Below are positions 1 to 10,505 of a stretch of 64,000 nucleotides of DNA, piece after piece (the stretch's first letter is position 1; every line of letters begins with the position of its first letter). Position numbers and translations under genes: made by a program. The stretch lies in contig CM036756.1 of NCBI GenBank assembly GCA_020796225.1, forward strand, positions 58,682,616 to 58,746,615. The letters are read 5' to 3'. The notes beneath the pieces were generated by a model. It was not told the DNA's origin and ran no database searches. It saw nothing but the letters and a program-made list of their open reading frames with translations. This DNA comes from Arion vulgaris. Its lineage: Eukaryota > Mollusca > Gastropoda > Stylommatophora > Arionidae.

Positions 1-119
1 CTAAATAATCTCCATCAGTCAACTTACATCCTCTAAGAGACGGCCTTCCACACGGAGTTCCCATGAGGGCACAGATTCTTCTCCATCCTATTTGTAGAGA
101 ATATGTAATAAAAGTTTAC

Positions 120-255
120 ATGTTAAGTCTTAATAAAAATGCAACTAAACTAAACAGTATACAGAGTTTTCTACAACAGAACACCAGGAAAGAAAGCGAG
201 AAGACCATGAAAAAGATGGTAAGGTGGCATAGCAGAATTCTGTCAAAAAAACATC
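120..255 (+). mobile_element. LINE 3' ORF fragment
   Basis: The segment matches the end of the LINE at 38-39.7 kb: the 'cagtatacagag' and 'agaagaccatg' portions encode the C-terminal GRP-type tail (YRVF..NR..GKKARGRPWKRW in the better copy). It is short and frameshifted. Confidence 0.6.
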
Positions 256-267
256 TACTTCTTCGAA

Positions 268-500
268 TGCTCCAATTCAACCACTTGTTAACCACTCTGT
301 GTGATTTGTATGTGACCTGAGCCTAAGAACAATTGTACATTGTGCCAGTTATGCGGCTACAAGTAGGCCAGTACATCTGATGCTTTTTATTTACTAGGTA
401 GCTTCCTAGGTCTACATCAGTCACCTCTTACGACATGCCTTGTAGGTCACAGTGGTACTATTCTCTGTTCCATTAGGGCCTCGGCAACACATGGGCGTAG
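268..500 (-). mobile_element. SINE-V copy
   Basis: On the minus strand this runs from a variant of 'gttgccgaggccctaatgg' to a tail ending in gaagaag. It belongs to a roughly 235-bp family sharing GTAAGAGGTGACT, AAATAAAAAGC, CTGGCCTACTTGTAG and TCACAAAGTG. Other copies lie at 5038, 21105, 41340, 49090, 61800 and 63440. Confidence 0.75.
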
Positions 501-644
501 TAACTAATGAGTAATAAATGTCCTAGCTTAGTAGTTCTCAACTTGTGGCCATAAAGTGTTGGAGTTTGGATATCTTAAATGGCTAGAAAAGGTGTATGGC
601 GCTACAGCTGACATTGTCAATGCTTTACAGAAAACAGCATTGAA

Positions 645-885
645 TGAAAATCATGGCATATCCTTTACAGGACTTCAACATCAACCACTACAAACGAGTC
701 GTCCATTTTCTAGGCACCACTTATAAATACAGCAGTTTGCCATTGTTTTCTGAACAGGAGATCTATTTTTACAGTTCCTAAAAATCCACAGGAATCAATT
801 TGCTTCCAAAATGCCTGCCACAGAGTTTGAACCAGAATACTCTTGGTTTGTGATCTAGCTCACTACCGTCTACGCTAGACACTTC
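645..885 (-). mobile_element. SINE6 copy (tRNA-derived head)
   Basis: On the minus strand it starts in a degenerate tRNA-like head (A box near 'agcgtagacggtagtgag', B-box-like 'ggttcaaact') and ends in 'tcctgtaaaggatatgcc'. Family members lie at 4597, 23930 and 58803, and as a head only at 43615. Confidence 0.65.
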
Positions 886-1154
886 TAATGAAGATGTATT
901 CTGTGTAAATGAGAGACATACAGAATCTTTCTAACAATTACACAGCTGCAAGAATAGGACCTTATGCTTCTTAGAATAGATTAACACAGGATGCAGTTAC
1001 ACAGCTGTAAGAATAGGAAGCTGTTGTTTGTTAGAACAGACAACACTGTTTTAAGGCACAACTCCATATGTACCTACCCATATTCAACTTGTTGAAACTG
1101 AAATGTACAAATAAAATAAAGAGCCTGTTTTCGTACGATGTGGCACATTGGAGA
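886..1154. repeat. Short duplication in otherwise featureless sequence
   Basis: Two imperfect copies of a roughly 48-bp segment (acacagctgYaagaatagga ... ttagaaYaga) lie back to back near 940 and 995. Nothing else is recognisable here. Confidence 0.5.
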
Positions 1155-1345
1155 ATACAGTGTCAGGTCCATATTTTTCTTTGAATGACAGCACACAATA
1201 GATAATATAGTCCATATCAAATCTGCCACTTGTGCTTCTCAGTATTCTTCTAGTACCTAATTGAGGCTAGATCGACCACCAGAAAGCTATCTGCAAGCAG
1301 AATAATGCCACTCAAGTTTGGGATCGAACTGAGACTACACTTTTT
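1155..1345 (-). mobile_element. SINE1 copy, degenerate
   Basis: Shares 'gaatacagtgt', 'tatttttc' and 'ttgaggctRgRtcgacc' with the well-preserved SINE at 60571-60842. The A-box end is abutted by another SINE starting near 1346. Confidence 0.6.
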
Positions 1346-1590
1346 TTTCCTATCCAGAAGCACTTGAGCTTTCAGCTCTTGACTGGTGCCATGGACATCG
1401 AACCTTGGTTTGGTGCCATGAACACTGTAAATCTGGAGAACCTGTGGCTTTTCTGCCAACCTGTGGAATTGAACTGCACTCACAGGGGGCTTGTCACCTG
1501 TCGTCCAACACGCTACGAATACACTGGGCAGACTACACCTATAAGAAGCACTAACGCCTGCACAAATGCTGCTCTCTATGAGAAACAATT
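1346..1590 (-). mobile_element. SINE2 copy (A-tailed, tRNA-derived)
   Basis: Reverse-oriented member of the family at 2236-2439. Its tail is the run of T at 1340-1348 and the tRNA-like head is near 1500-1540 on the minus strand. An open frame crossing it in both directions is not a gene. Confidence 0.7.
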
Positions 1591-2235
1591 TTTTAACAAC
1601 AAATTACTATTTTTAAGTTGTATAACAGCTATTGTTGGAGTTTAGTTGAAAGATTACCTCTACTTCCTTGGGAGGGAAAAATGTGTTGGAGATGAATATC
1701 CTGAGCTTGCGTTTTTGCTGAAAAATAGAATTGAGAGAATTATAAAAAAAAAGGCAGAGAAGGAAAACAAGCAGCATGACTACATGTTAATCTCACTCAA
1801 CAAGATTGTTAATAGTGGTATAATCTACACCAGCAAACTTGCACTAGCTCTATAGTGCATAGTCAATATCTAATTGTTTAAGTCACAGTGGCATAGCAAT
1901 TGTGCAGGTACAGGTAGCTTAGGGAGATATTCCTAATTTTCCACAACTCAGATTTGTAGAAAGAATAATCTATGTTCCAATGTTAAACAGTCTATATTAT
2001 TAATAAAGTGAAGAAATAAAAACACGAATAATCTAAAGAGAAACCATGCACTGTTAACATGCAAAGCTCTTATCTACTCTTGAATAATTATGAACTAACA
2101 GTATGTGTATATTTCTTCTTTATCCTGTAACACAAATATTGTGGTGGTGCTGATGATCATATATGTAAGCATATTGTGGTCTTTCTTCTTAATATCATTT
2201 ACGTTGATGTTGTCCACACTTCTATGTGGTCAATT
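1591..2235. other. Intronic/unique sequence, nothing recognised
   Basis: AT-rich. A 69-codon open frame starting at 1646 has no recognisable motif and no splice context; it is not supported as a gene. Confidence 0.4.
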
Positions 2236-2439
2236 GCCCGTCTGCCCAGCGTGTTCGTAGCGATTTGGACTACGGGTGACTATCCCTCTGTGTGTGTGGG
2301 TTCAATTCCGCGGATGGCAGAAAAAGCCACAGATTCCCCAGATTTACGGTGTTCGTGGCACCGAACCGAAGGGTTACGATGTCCATAGCACCGAGCCGAA
2401 GAACTAAAAGCTCAAGTGCTTCTGGATCGAAAAAAAAAA
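2236..2439 (+). mobile_element. SINE2, full length with TSD
   Basis: A 204-bp element with a tRNA-like head: A box around 'cgtagcgatttgga', B box 'gggttcaattcc', then a short body and an A-run tail. It is flanked by the 12-bp target-site duplication atgtggtcaatt (2224-2235 and 2440-2451), evidence of LINE-mediated insertion. Copies at 1346(-), 28966(+) and 33695(-). Confidence 0.9.
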
Positions 2440-2451
2440 ATGTGGTCAATT

Positions 2452-3060
2452 CAATCATTTTGCTATCACGTTCTTTTTTCTTACCCTTTCATTGATCCTT
2501 AAAGGACAGAATTAGCAAGGCCAGAACATCTTGTTATGTATTCATACCAATACAACTTTTTCTTTGTTCCTATTAGGATCTTCATCGCACATGTCCATAA
2601 TTGCTTCGATCTCCCCCTAAGCATGTCTTTCCGTGTGTTCAGACTAACAACTCACATTCTGTAAGTGTTGATATGTTTATCTACTGGAGTTTCTTGTATC
2701 GTTTTTCCCATTTTGTCGCAGCTATCGGTATACATAGCATGGCCAGCTAAGATAGAGATTACTCTTTATCTTCTTCGTTGCAATTATCAGAGCGATGTTT
2801 TCTCTCAAAGCATTGATGTTGTCGCTTTTGTCCATAGAAGGCCGTCTTGATCGCCAGTGCATCCAGCCTCTCATTGCCTGTAACCAGAGAATGAACTGGG
2901 AGACAGATGAAAGTGAGTGTCTGAATTGTCATATTTTGTATATATTTATATCTACACATATATATTATTCCATTCCATCTTCTGGCATTCCCCACAAACC
3001 CTTCCCGATTCCAAATCTATTGACTTTCTTTTATATGAAACAGTAGGGTAGAGGGTGTTT
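2452..3060. other. Intronic/unique sequence
   Basis: No repeat or exon recognised. Small overlapping frames lack motifs. Confidence 0.4.
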
Positions 3061-3061
3061 G

Positions 3062-3345
3062 TGCAAAATGGCAAGGCACATTCCCATATCAGCTACCCAG
3101 GCTAGGAATAAATGGAGGGGACAATTCACTTTTGCTTTCGGCTCGAGTTAGCTGAAAGGTAAGAAAGACGAGTGCAAACTCAGAAGTTGTCATGGTAAAA
3201 CACTTGCCAACTGATCGCTTGTAAAGACGAAAAAGGTCATATACATATTCCTCTTGTACCGTTATATGCCACACAGGGCCCGGAAGTAATTTCTCCATAC
3301 CGATCTGTCCTGGGCAACTCGTCCAATCCTTCTTGGCGCGACTAA
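3062..3345 (+). repeat. Interspersed repeat X plus LINE tail
   Basis: 3062-3245 is an inverted copy of 12245-12465 (shared 'aaatggcaaggcacattccc', 'cccaggctag', 'gacgagYRcaaactcagaag'). 3250-3340 read on the minus strand is the end of a LINE ('gtatggagaaattactt', 'cgagttgcccaggacaga'), the same family as 54390-54715. The mobile source of repeat X is unknown. Confidence 0.6.
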
Positions 3346-3829
3346 TACTCTCTACAAAATGTTTCTTTTATATGTACATTATAGTGACGAATTCACTTTT
3401 CCACAACTATCAATTACCCATAGCAATTAAAGTATTAAAAAATGAATCTTAAAGATATTATTTAGCAAACTAAAATATCATGGCAACCATTTACCTAAAC
3501 GGAGCACCACAGTCAGACAATGACTTTACAATTTAAAAGATACAACTAACTAACACTACAACAGCCTTTGTTCAAACCTTCATTGGTCTCTTTAAAACTT
3601 CCTGGATGTCTAATCTCTTGCGCATGATTGTTGCATCTAGTTTTCTCTCAAAAGACAGCAGATCCATATAAGCTTGGGATTCTGGAACTAAGTCTCGAAC
3701 CTGGGAACATAAGGTACAAGATATATAATCTCTGTGCATTTACAGTTCTACTAGCTTTATATAAATATCTGACTGTTTCCAGTTTTCTCTCATTTAGACA
3801 CCATCAATTGGGTTGAACAGTCGGAACAA

Positions 3830-4125
3830 CATCTGCTATTAGATTCATTGAAAACAGAGACTCAAATGGTTTGGCCACTTGGTGAGAATGAATTCAAATA
3901 CACCAATTGCAAGAGCGTAGAACCTGAAAATGGAATCATCAAGAGGAAAGGGCAGACCAAGAAAAAGATGGGTTGATGGAGTTACAGACATACATCTTAA
4001 AACTTCACAATACCAAAGCATATCAAGCGACAGAACGTGCACTATCTCGGAAACCGATCATCAGTTAAACCTGTCACACATAATGGTAAAAAAGCAGAGA
4101 AGGACAAAAGAAAAGAACAAAGAAA
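3830..4125 (+). mobile_element. LINE ORF C-terminal fragment
   Basis: Encodes LKWFGHLVRMNS followed, after a frame change, by SSRGKGRPRKRWVDGVTD. This is the GH-LVRM ... GRPRxRW tail found at the C-terminus of many endonuclease/reverse-transcriptase LINE proteins. Broken and truncated at 5'. Confidence 0.75.
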
Positions 4126-4596
4126 AGAATTGAAGGGTTGGCTGTTTTTCCCCACTTTACAACTAAACAAAACAGCTGAGCTTCTTCTGCATTCATCTGC
4201 TATGAATTCATGCTGCCTGGTATGGCCACTCAGACTGATTTTTGTGTGAAGGAGTGCTTTCCATATATCAGTGTTCACTGTTATATTGGCCACATTTTCC
4301 GAGTTCAGAGGTAACTGAACTATAATGTTGTGCACACATTCTAGCAAAAGCATTGATCATTATTTTTTTGAGTGTTTAGCATTTGGTGGTACTTGAAAAA
4401 TGTGTCTGCCTTGAGATCAAATAACTGAAGCATTCTTTATGAAAGAAAACAGCAGATGACAGTCACTTGCAGATGCCAATTATATTGTGTTGGGTCAAAC
4501 ATCAGGAACCCATAGGCATACAATTTTAAAGAATCACATCCAGTATAAGACTTAACACCAGGTTAGACAGTTCAAAGAAATTTTATGTCTCCTCTG

Positions 4597-4740
4597 AAAA
4601 TGAAAATCGTTGCATATCATTTACAGGACATAGCCATCAACCACAGTAAACAAGTCGTTGATTTTCTAGGCACCACTTATACGTTCCGTAGTTTGTAATT
4701 GCTTTCTGAACGGTAAGGTCTACGTCTCCTCCACATCATC
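4597..4740 (-). mobile_element. SINE6 copy, truncated
   Basis: Shares 'gcatatcatttacaggaca', 'aaacaagtcgttgattttc' and 'ttctgaacggtaaggtcta' with the other SINE6 copies. It lacks the tRNA-like head. Confidence 0.6.
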
Positions 4741-4923
4741 ATTTTCTAGTAGATTCTCTATATAGCAGTGCAGAGAAGACGGCACCAAACTAAGTGGATA
4801 ATGGAGAGATAAATTAGATTGGCACTTCATTTTTAGACTGACATGAACTGTTTAACTTTTGTTTGACAAAGTATATTCTTTGAGTTAATTAAGTCTAGAG
4901 GTTAGGTGTGGTTTTTAAATTAA

Positions 4924-5410
4924 AAATGTGACACCCTGGAGGGTTTTGCAATAGACCTAAAGTGTTCTAGATATAATTAATTGAACAGATAGTCTTAGGC
5001 AAACCAAACGATTACTAAACAAGTTATAATTAGTGTGTTGCCGGGACTCGCAAGGGGAGCAAAGAATAGTAACATTGCAACCTATAAAGCATTTCGTAAG
5101 AGGCGACTAAGGTATGGGCCTAGGGAAGCTACCCTAGTAAATAAAAGGCGTAGCAGAAATCAGATTGCTGGCCTACTTGAAGGCGCATAACTGGCACAAC
5201 GTACAATCGCTTTAAGGCTCGGATATCACACAAACTACAAAGAGTAGTTAACAAGTGGTCGATATAGAGTGTTCAAATGAGAAATTACAAATTTGACACG
5301 CACTGGGGGTTTGCAATAGATCTAAAATGTTCTAGATATAATTAATTGAACAGATGCCTTGGGCAAACCCAACGTTTACTAGACAAGACAAGTTTTAATT
5401 AGAACAGAGG
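4924..5410. repeat. About 105-bp direct duplication bracketing a SINE
   Basis: 4924-5030 and 5283-5400 are near-identical ('ttgcaatagaYctaaa', 'tgttctagatataattaatt', 'gaacagat', 'ggcaaac'). Between them sits the SINE-V copy at 5038-5275. Confidence 0.7.
5038..5275 (+). mobile_element. SINE-V copy
   Basis: Starts 'gttgccgggactcgcaagg' and runs through GTAAGAGGCGACTAAGG, 'aaataaaaggcg', 'ctggcctacttgaagg' and 'acaaagagtagttaac' to 'gagtgttc'. It looks full length but without the AAG-rich tail. Confidence 0.75.
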
Positions 5411-5606
5411 ATAATTAGTTGAGAGAAGAGAAGCAGTCCTGGTAGAATAGGTCATAAATTCGTAGAGTGACAAGGGATAGTAATGATTTATCAAGACTGC
5501 TAGATTAAAAGATGACACCTGTAGCTATGGATAGTTGTATTTTTCCTGGGATCAAATCAGGTCAGAGAATAAGGTCAACGATTTGTGCAACTTACTTTCA
5601 CTTTAA

Positions 5607-5740
5607 CTCCTTGTGGACTAAATGCCATGCTATATGGCTTTGGGCTGACACCTTTTATCAGGAGCCACACTAAAGGGCATTTTTTATTCTAAAAACAAAT
5701 GGCTTGTAAAAACATGGCTTTAGCCCTGGTCCACTAAGAG
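5607..5740 (+). mobile_element. TTAA MITE copy
   Basis: A 134-bp element between TTAA duplications (5603-5606, 5741-5744). The terminal inverted repeats begin CTCYTWGTGGAC. The interior 'ctaaaaacaaatggcttgta' is shared with copies at 15084, 21728 and 23487. TTAA targets are typical of piggyBac-like transposases. Confidence 0.8.
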
Positions 5741-5835
5741 TTAATCAAATACATCCTGCAGGTTATTATTTCATCATCATTAGAAAGTCCTGTGGTGATG
5801 GGTAAACTGCAACGTCGTAGGCAATGGTAGACTGT

Positions 5836-6395
5836 CATTGCTTAGCGCATGAGTCAGTATCTAGATGAGTCAGTATCTAGATTGAGTATGAGTCAGTCCT
5901 TAAATTGCACATGAGTCAGTTTAGAGTGTGAGTCATTGTTTAGATTGAGCAAGTTTCTGTGTTTAGGTTGAACATGAGTCAGTGTTTAGATTGAGCAAGT
6001 GTCTGTGTTTAGATTGAGCAAGTGTCTGTGTTTAGATTATGCACGAGTGAGTGCTGGGATTATGCATGACAGTGTTCTGACTGAGCATGAGTCAGTATTT
6101 AGATTGAATGTGTATCGGTGCTGCATGACTCAGTGTTGGACATGAGTCAGTATTTAGGTGGTGCATGACTCAGTGTTGGGCATGACTCAGTGCTTAGGTG
6201 GTGCATGACTCAAGTGTTGGACATAAGTCAGTGCTTAGGTGGTGCATGACTCAGTGTTAGCATGAGTCATGCTTAGGTGGTGAATGAGTCAGTGCTTAGG
6301 TGGTGAATGACTCAGTGTTGGACATGAGTCAATGATTAGATTGAGCAAGTATCAGTGTTTAAACTGAACATGAGTCATTGTTTAGATTGAGAATT
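5836..6395 (+). repeat. Degenerate minisatellite rich in AP-1 sites (TGAGTCA/TGACTCA)
   Basis: An irregular array of roughly 20-35-bp units built on 'catgaStcagtgtttagattgag' and 'ttaggtggtgcatgactcag'. By eye it contains twelve TGAGTCA and six TGACTCA heptamers, the AP-1 (Jun/Fos) consensus. It lies in intron 6 of the BAP60 gene. Function is inference. Confidence 0.85.
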
Positions 6396-6449
6396 TGCCA
6401 GCACAGCGTGCATATAAGCATGAATATGTTCTGATATTTAGAATACAGG

Positions 6450-6565
6450 AGTACTTAGAGGTAGAGTGCTGGACTACATATTTCCTGATCCTTTACTCTG
6501 GGATCTAAATTAGAGGTACTAAATTGGAAGTCGGAGTAAGGCTCGCCTGAATAACTAAAGACATT
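6450..6565 (+). mobile_element. SINE7 copy (tRNA-like head)
   Basis: The head contains an A-box-like 'ttagaggtagagtgctgga' and B-box-like 'tgggatctaaattag'. It matches the reverse complement of 28540-28635 over 'ggatctaaattaSa' and 'agtcRgagtaag'. Confidence 0.55.
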
Positions 6566-6639
6566 TATGACAAGGAAAGCAAGCTTTCCCACAATAATCA
6601 GTCAGAGATACCACATTAGGCTACACCTGAATTCATAAG

Positions 6640-6985
6640 GGATGAACATATTTTTTTTTTTAGAAACACACCCTAACAAAATTGAATCACCTCAAAAGAA
6701 ATCACATCCCGTAGCAAATAAGTTGACATATTCCACCTCCGTACCAGCCATAACAGACTCTGGTCCCACCTTTACAACAAATTTAAAATTGGCACAACTA
6801 GCCTAAACCCCTGCGAGATGGCAGACCACCTACTGCAAAACTTCCCAATGCTAGCAGGCCTGAGAAACAAAACCTGGCCAGAAAATACCGAGCTAAATGA
6901 GAAGCTGTACGGAGGGACAGAGTCCCTGAAAACAAAAGCAGAATTTGTGTGGAAATCTGGTACATCAGTCTAAGTGGTAATTGTG
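6640..6985 (+). mobile_element. LINE fragment, end of RNase H ORF
   Basis: One frame reads EMADHLLQNFPMLAGLRNKT and then LNEKLYGGTESLKTKAEFV, like the Cys/His-type segment after the RNase H domain of Jockey/I-group LINEs. The related copy near 46090 reads AEHILQDCP. Stops upstream show decay. Confidence 0.65.
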
Positions 6986-7089
6986 AGACAGATAGAGAAA
7001 AGAAATCACAATAAGACATTCACTGTACATATATAACAGACATTGAGAAGTGTGAAATATATTTGATTATTAACTTCCATAACACATAC

Positions 7090-7132
7090 CCTCTGTGGCA
7101 AGATCTTGTCAGCTATCTTCTTCTTCCTCTTC
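7090..7132 (-). CDS. Bap60: BAP60/SMARCD exon 6 (KKKIADKILPQR motif)
   Basis: This 43-nt exon lies between acceptor TTTCTGTTTTAG and donor AGG|GTATGT. Its first base completes the codon from exon 5. It then reads KRKKKIADKILPQR, nearly identical to the invariant K-rich/ADKILPQR block at the entry of the SMARCD core, and ends in phase 0 exactly where the family continues with (I/V)RELVPES. This exon identifies the gene. The next exon is not in the window. Confidence 0.9.
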
Positions 7133-7585
7133 CTAAAACAGAAATACAATACTTATTTATGTTTACAATTAAAAGAAAGGACAAGATCTGTTTTTTTTTT
7201 GTTTATTCAAGAAGTAATAAATTGTTCACTTTTGCTGAATTCTGAAGATCAAATAAAATGTGTACACAATGTGACTTAGAAGAATAAATAAAATACTTGT
7301 GTACATAAGGTGGCTTGCAAAGTAAGAAAAAATAAAATTATGTACATAAGACTAGCAACAAAAAATACTTGTGTACATAATGTGACTTGCAAAGAATAAG
7401 ACGGAATAAATAAAATACTTATTTGCCTATAGGAGTTTGATTTGGATCGTGTAGACAATATTGCCTTGCTAAGTTATAACAATTCAGTATATATATATGG
7501 AACTGCAGTAAAACTATTTGATTGGCAAAACACGTAATTACAAAGTACTGTAGTTTTACAAATTAAAAAAACAATGACAAAATAC

Positions 7586-7618
7586 AGCAACGTTTCGACC
7601 AACAAGGCCTTTATCAAG
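7586..7618 (-). ncRNA. Hammerhead-ribozyme-like relic in PLE terminal region
   Basis: On the minus strand: TTGATAAAGGCCTTGTTGGT then CGAAACGTTG. This resembles a hammerhead core (CUGAUGA-stem II-GAAAC) with stem II GGCC/GGTC, but the invariant CUGAUGA reads UUGAUAA, so cleavage is not expected. PLE terminal repeats are known to carry hammerheads. Confidence 0.3.
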
Positions 7619-7802
7619 CAAACAAACAAACAGGAGTGACAAATTAAAATGAAACACAAATGGACGACCAAATACAAACGTATCTAAGGAAAATCTGGAA
7701 TAAAACGAATAACGAAATAAATGTAACACAAAAACACACATAAAAACTAGAAATAGAAAGGAAAAGAAACAATGAAACATCTAGTAAATATATAACTTGA
7801 AA

Positions 7803-7955
7803 ACATGCAACATATACCCATATAGATTACAAAGCATGGGAAGAGAAAGTACTAAGAAGCATAAGAATGGAATATAACATGAATACATGCAACATATACC
7901 CATATAGATTACAAAGCATGGGAAGAGAAAGTACTAAGAAGCATAAGAATGTAAT
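7803..7955. repeat. 82-bp tandem duplication in the PLE
   Basis: Two near-perfect copies, offset 82 bp, starting 'acatgcaacatataccca', in the 3' non-coding part of the Penelope-like element. Confidence 0.85.
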
Positions 7956-8243
7956 ACGTTGAGCCGCGTGGTCGCAAGGTACCATACAAAGAAATCAACC
8001 GATTCTCCAGAGCAAATCGGCTGCGATCATCCGAGGAACATGATCGGATGGCTGTGACCTTGACATCGTGAGCACCTAAATGGCCAGTATCATTGAAATG
8101 GGTGGCTACAGGGTCACAGAGCATTGGCGTATGTCGCGTAAGTGTTGGGCGAATCGGTCACTGAGCCTCTTGCCTGTCTCGCCGATATAAGCCTTGTTAC
8201 ACCGCTTACAGATAATGGCATAGATAAGATTACGGGACTCGCA
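7950..8243 (-). pseudogene. GIY-YIG endonuclease of a Penelope-like element, frameshifted
   Basis: The first frame reads CESRNLIYAIICKRC and then NKAYIGETGKRLSDRF, the LIYxIxCxxC...YIGET arrangement of PLE GIY-YIG domains with conserved Y, Y-I-G and downstream R. After a frameshift near 8115 the second frame continues PVATHFNDTGH and then FALENRLISLYGTLRPRG, supplying the conserved His and Glu/Asn region. The domain order matches PLE C-termini. The frameshift means it is not functional. Confidence 0.8.
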
Positions 8244-8529
8244 TTTTTAAGTTATAACAACCAAGATATGCAAAGGAAGACAACTTATCCATAAAAGAAA
8301 TGTGAAGCTATGAAAAGACAAATACAATACAATAAAGACACCTAAAACAAGAAATGCAAAAATCATGCTGGGTCCAATATGACAAAAAATAAGGATAGTT
8401 CCCCTATTTTGCTACCATTTTTGACTGCAAGGGGACACACAAAAAAGAAATGATGATATGAATCAAAGCACACATCAGACGAATTCAGAAGAGATGATGA
8501 AATTAGAGACATGTCTGGTCAACCCTACC

Positions 8530-9300
8530 TAAATTGTCCAACAAAGATGCAGAGAATAATCTAGTGAAGAAACTAACCACAATGGAACATCTTCACTATA
8601 TTTCCAGAAGACAGCTGAATAAGAATTTACACAGATGGTGAAGCAGAAGTTTACGTTAAGCATACAGATTTCATTACTGTGTCTCTGCTGACCGCCCACT
8701 AGATGAATATGTTCCAACTACAAAGCAGAAATCTCTGCCCTCCTGATGACAACACAGTACCTGAATAAGCTGCAAGCACCTGTAGGCCAGATGGTATCAC
8801 TTACAGACATAATTTCAGCTATACATGAACTGGAAGCTAAATCCGTTTATAGCATGGTACAGAACCTAGATAAAGAAATTGAAAGCTATCACAATAAAAA
8901 AAAAGGTAGAAATTAATCTGCATTGGATACAATCTCACTGTGGTATTGAAGGCAGTGCCAAAGATCAAATCTTCTAACCACTGTCTTTTCAAGAGATCAA
9001 TACCCTCATATAGAGAAAATCTGCGGTAGACTGGAGGACAAACAATGGATAAGATTATGGAAAAGACTTTCTCACAGACCTCAACAGAATAGACCAGGTC
9101 ATTATATTTCCTTACGTAACGAATACTGCAGACTCGCAGCCACTTATTTAGATTAGGAATAAGTCAAACAGCTCTCTGCCAGTGTCTAGAGGTGAAACAT
9201 ACTCCCAGAGAAAACCCTGCCAGACTGTCCTCTCCTGATTGTGCAGAGAAACAACATGTGGCCCCATCCAGGTGGCCTGAAAACTAAGTTTTCAGAAAAC
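8530..9300 (+). mobile_element. LINE fragment with RNase H remains
   Basis: A frame near 8905 reads INLHWIQSHCGIEGSA, the WIPSHCGIxGN signature before the last catalytic Asp of LINE RNase H; GN is altered to GS. Downstream 'DCAEKQHVAP' resembles the Cys-rich end of the family at 45735 and 50760. Several frameshifts. Confidence 0.7.
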
Positions 9301-9494
9301 AGGACAGACCTGAAGCTGACCGCTCATTTTCACTGTGAACTTTTGTAAACATATGAATACATTCAGATGGGTCAAAGCTTACAATTAGCAACACATTTCT
9401 GTACAAATAATGTCTAGCTCTTTTGAGTAATCATCATGGGCTCCATTTTTCAAATTCATTGAAACAAATTCAACAAAACACATATAATTCTTAC

Positions 9495-9594
9495 GTCTTG
9501 ATTTGATGTGGTGTCCGTAAATCTTGTGTAGGTGGCCGTTTTCTGTCCATTCCAACACCAGGTAACGGTGGAGGCATTCCAGCCCTTGGCATGC
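9495..9594 (-). CDS. Bap60: BAP60/SMARCD exon 5
   Basis: This 100-nt exon starts in phase 1 after ATTCAATCAG and ends in phase 2 at AGAC|GTAAGA. It reads MPRAGMPPPLPGVGMDRKRP, then PTQDLRTPHQIK. The GMDxxRKRP-type block preceded by a P/G/M-rich stretch is typical of SMARCD proteins just before the basic K-rich segment and ADKILPQR motif, which is what exon 6 encodes. The acceptor has a weaker pyrimidine tract than the others. Confidence 0.82.
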
Positions 9595-9774
9595 CTGATT
9601 GAATGAATGTAAAATAACATAATGAAAGCAATCATGAGGTGCACTAAAGTGATCCACTTTGTTACTTGAACGTTTTACAAGTGTACTATTATTAATGGCA
9701 CCAATTTTGAAAGGCAAATATGTCGCCATGAACACTAAAAGAAATTTGTTCAACAAAATCTTTCAACATTATGC

Positions 9775-10140
9775 TATCAGTGCCAAACCTGGACGCTGAC
9801 AGCAAAAGATAGAAGAAAACTAGTCATGACAGAAGTCTATATGCAGAATGCTGGGTGTATCAAGAAATGAAAACATCAGGGAAGAAGTGGGTACAACATC
9901 AGTACTTAACTTCATCAAGAAATAACAAATGAAATGGTTCGCCACTTTAAGAAGATTACCAACAGACAGTGCGCCTTAAAGAGTAATGCTACTCCTATAG
10001 TGGATACAAAGCAAACCGCAATCCACGTAAAAGGGGAACATCAGAGATAAAAGAGGTGACAAAAACACTGTTTATAAAGCACACACAAAAGCCTGTTCTA
10101 GAAATATCTTATCCTGACAATATGAGGTAAAACAGGATTA
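9775..10140 (+). mobile_element. LINE 3' ORF fragment
   Basis: Encodes CYQCQTWTLT-like and KWFATL-like segments of the C-terminal region. Its end ('tcagagataaaagaggtgac', 'ttataaagcacacac') is shared with 63735-63850. Confidence 0.65.
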
Positions 10141-10334
10141 GAGAAAACAAGACAACTATTTTGCACAATTACTTTCTAAAACTATTCCTTTATTACTTAG
10201 TAAAACTTGACAGTTATTACTTTCTAAAACTAATCCTGTATTGCATTCTAAAACTATTTCTTATGGGGAATAATTTAACATAATTATTGTGCATGGAAGC
10301 AATAATATTTAGCAGAGCACAGCCACATAGCGAC

Positions 10335-10505
10335 CGCCGCCTAGCCAGAATTTGATAGCTGCAATAGCATAGTGGTTAGTGTATTTGAATTGTAGACGTT
10401 TGGCCCCGGGATCAAATTCCCCAGCTTGAATGGGTTTTTCTCCGACTGTAGTTTTCAGGTTGACCCAGCCTCAAATGGGTACTAGAGAAACACTGAGAAG
10501 TCACC
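10335..10505 (+). mobile_element. SINE1-related copy
   Basis: The tRNA-like head 'agcatagtggttagtg' (A box) and 'ccgggatcaaattcc' (B box) are followed by the SINE1 body 'gttgacccagcctcaaatgg'. Confidence 0.7.

Larger units (their letters stand above)
7523..8250 (-). mobile_element. Penelope-like element, 3' part
   Basis: On the minus strand this is a GIY-YIG endonuclease region followed by a non-coding 3' part, ending in the terminal motif 'ttttgtaaaactacagtact'-like 'aaacacgtaattac' shared by short palindromic elements in the window. No reverse transcriptase remains upstream. Such elements are retrotransposons of their own class (PLE). Confidence 0.75.

Noticed and set aside
1646..1855. Small Lys/Glu-rich frame (69 codons)
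   Set aside because: No motif, no splice-consistent boundaries and AT-rich sequence; could occur by chance.
1..7089. Exon for the SMARCD core or SWIB domain
   Set aside because: Searched by eye on the minus strand for RELVPES and KQKRKLRIFIS-type codons; none seen, so the next exons are taken to lie outside.
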